DNA from: Planctomycetota bacterium
GTDB taxonomy: Bacteria > Planctomycetota > PUPC01 > DSUN01
Assembly (NCBI GenBank): GCA_016872875.1
Contig: VGYW01000037.1
Location: 1-31,875, forward strand
Length of the DNA: 31,875 nt
Reading direction: 5' to 3'
Positions 31,806 through 31,875 of this stretch are shown piece after piece (the first letter of the stretch is position 1; each line of letters starts with the position of its first letter). The notes under the pieces are model-generated. The model searched no databases. It saw only the letters and a list, made by a program, of their open reading frames with translations, and was not told the origin of the DNA. The translations under genes were made by a program, and so were the position numbers.

Positions 31806-31875
31806 ACTTCTTCTCTCTTGACGCCTCTATCCGTGTGCGCTCGGCTCCCCGCCAGCCGATCTTCTCGAACTCGGC
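31804..31875 (-). CDS. 3' end of a gene cut by the window edge
   Basis: On the - strand the frame is open from the window edge to TAA (31806-31804) and encodes 23 residues (start AEFEKIGWRGAERTRI, end ASREKK). It is too short to identify. It is supported because its stop abuts the start of paralogue 3 in the same way as the other genes of this operon abut each other. Confidence 0.6.
   Translation of the reverse strand, partial: AEFEKIGWRGAERTRIEASREKK

Noticed and set aside
28765..31821. Long + strand open frame opposite paralogue 3
   Set aside because: It is a GC-driven antisense frame of low-complexity Val/Gly/Glu-rich sequence; the - strand product has clear NHL and signal-peptide features.

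Overview
The window is high-GC DNA (roughly two thirds G+C by eye) that looks like an uncultured member of the PVC superphylum, most likely Planctomycetota. Three things point there. First, there are very large secreted proteins built from PA14, TPR, PQQ-type and NHL propeller modules, a secretin-like lipoprotein and a Tat-exported Gfo/Idh/MocA oxidoreductase. Second, there are many families of short palindromic repeats, several of them inserted in frame inside genes. Third, there is a BrnTA module and a GxxExxY gene set among PVC-style repeats. No rRNA, tRNA, transposase or CRISPR array was seen. The assignment is inference from gene style; no marker gene is present.

Left part (1-12011, + strand): a 1.4 kb-residue-class secreted glycosidase-like protein carrying four in-frame 39-residue repeats (391-4689); a secretin-like lipoprotein (4974-6188); the toxin-antitoxin pair brnT-brnA with a clear promoter (6227-6770); a secreted protein whose frame continues past an in-frame TGA followed by a SECIS-like hairpin (6802-9156); a GxxExxY protein flanked by CGCGGATTA repeats (9233-9622); a Tat-dependent Gfo/Idh/MocA oxidoreductase (9799-11070); and an alpha/beta hydrolase (11184-12011).

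Middle part (12012-17241): on the - strand wecB, a family 2 glycosyltransferase, a compositionally atypical unknown gene with its own promoter, and a SAM methyltransferase. These resemble surface-polysaccharide genes. About 1 kb (16190-17241) has no gene but holds several inverted repeats and an orphan rho-independent terminator.

Right part (17242-31875, - strand): the 3' end of an off-window gene, then three paralogous secreted NHL-type propeller proteins and one giant PA14/TPR/PQQ-propeller protein. The most striking feature is a ~175-bp palindromic element present three times, exactly at gene junctions. Its 5' arm holds the Shine-Dalgarno-like sequence and start codon (and, in two of three cases, overlaps the preceding stop codon). 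It encodes the first 50 residues of the downstream protein, running into the signal peptide, with no length change among copies although the downstream genes are not all related. The one gene with its own promoter (22547-25423) lacks it. I interpret it as a repeat that has become an exchangeable start-codon plus signal-peptide module; this is inference.
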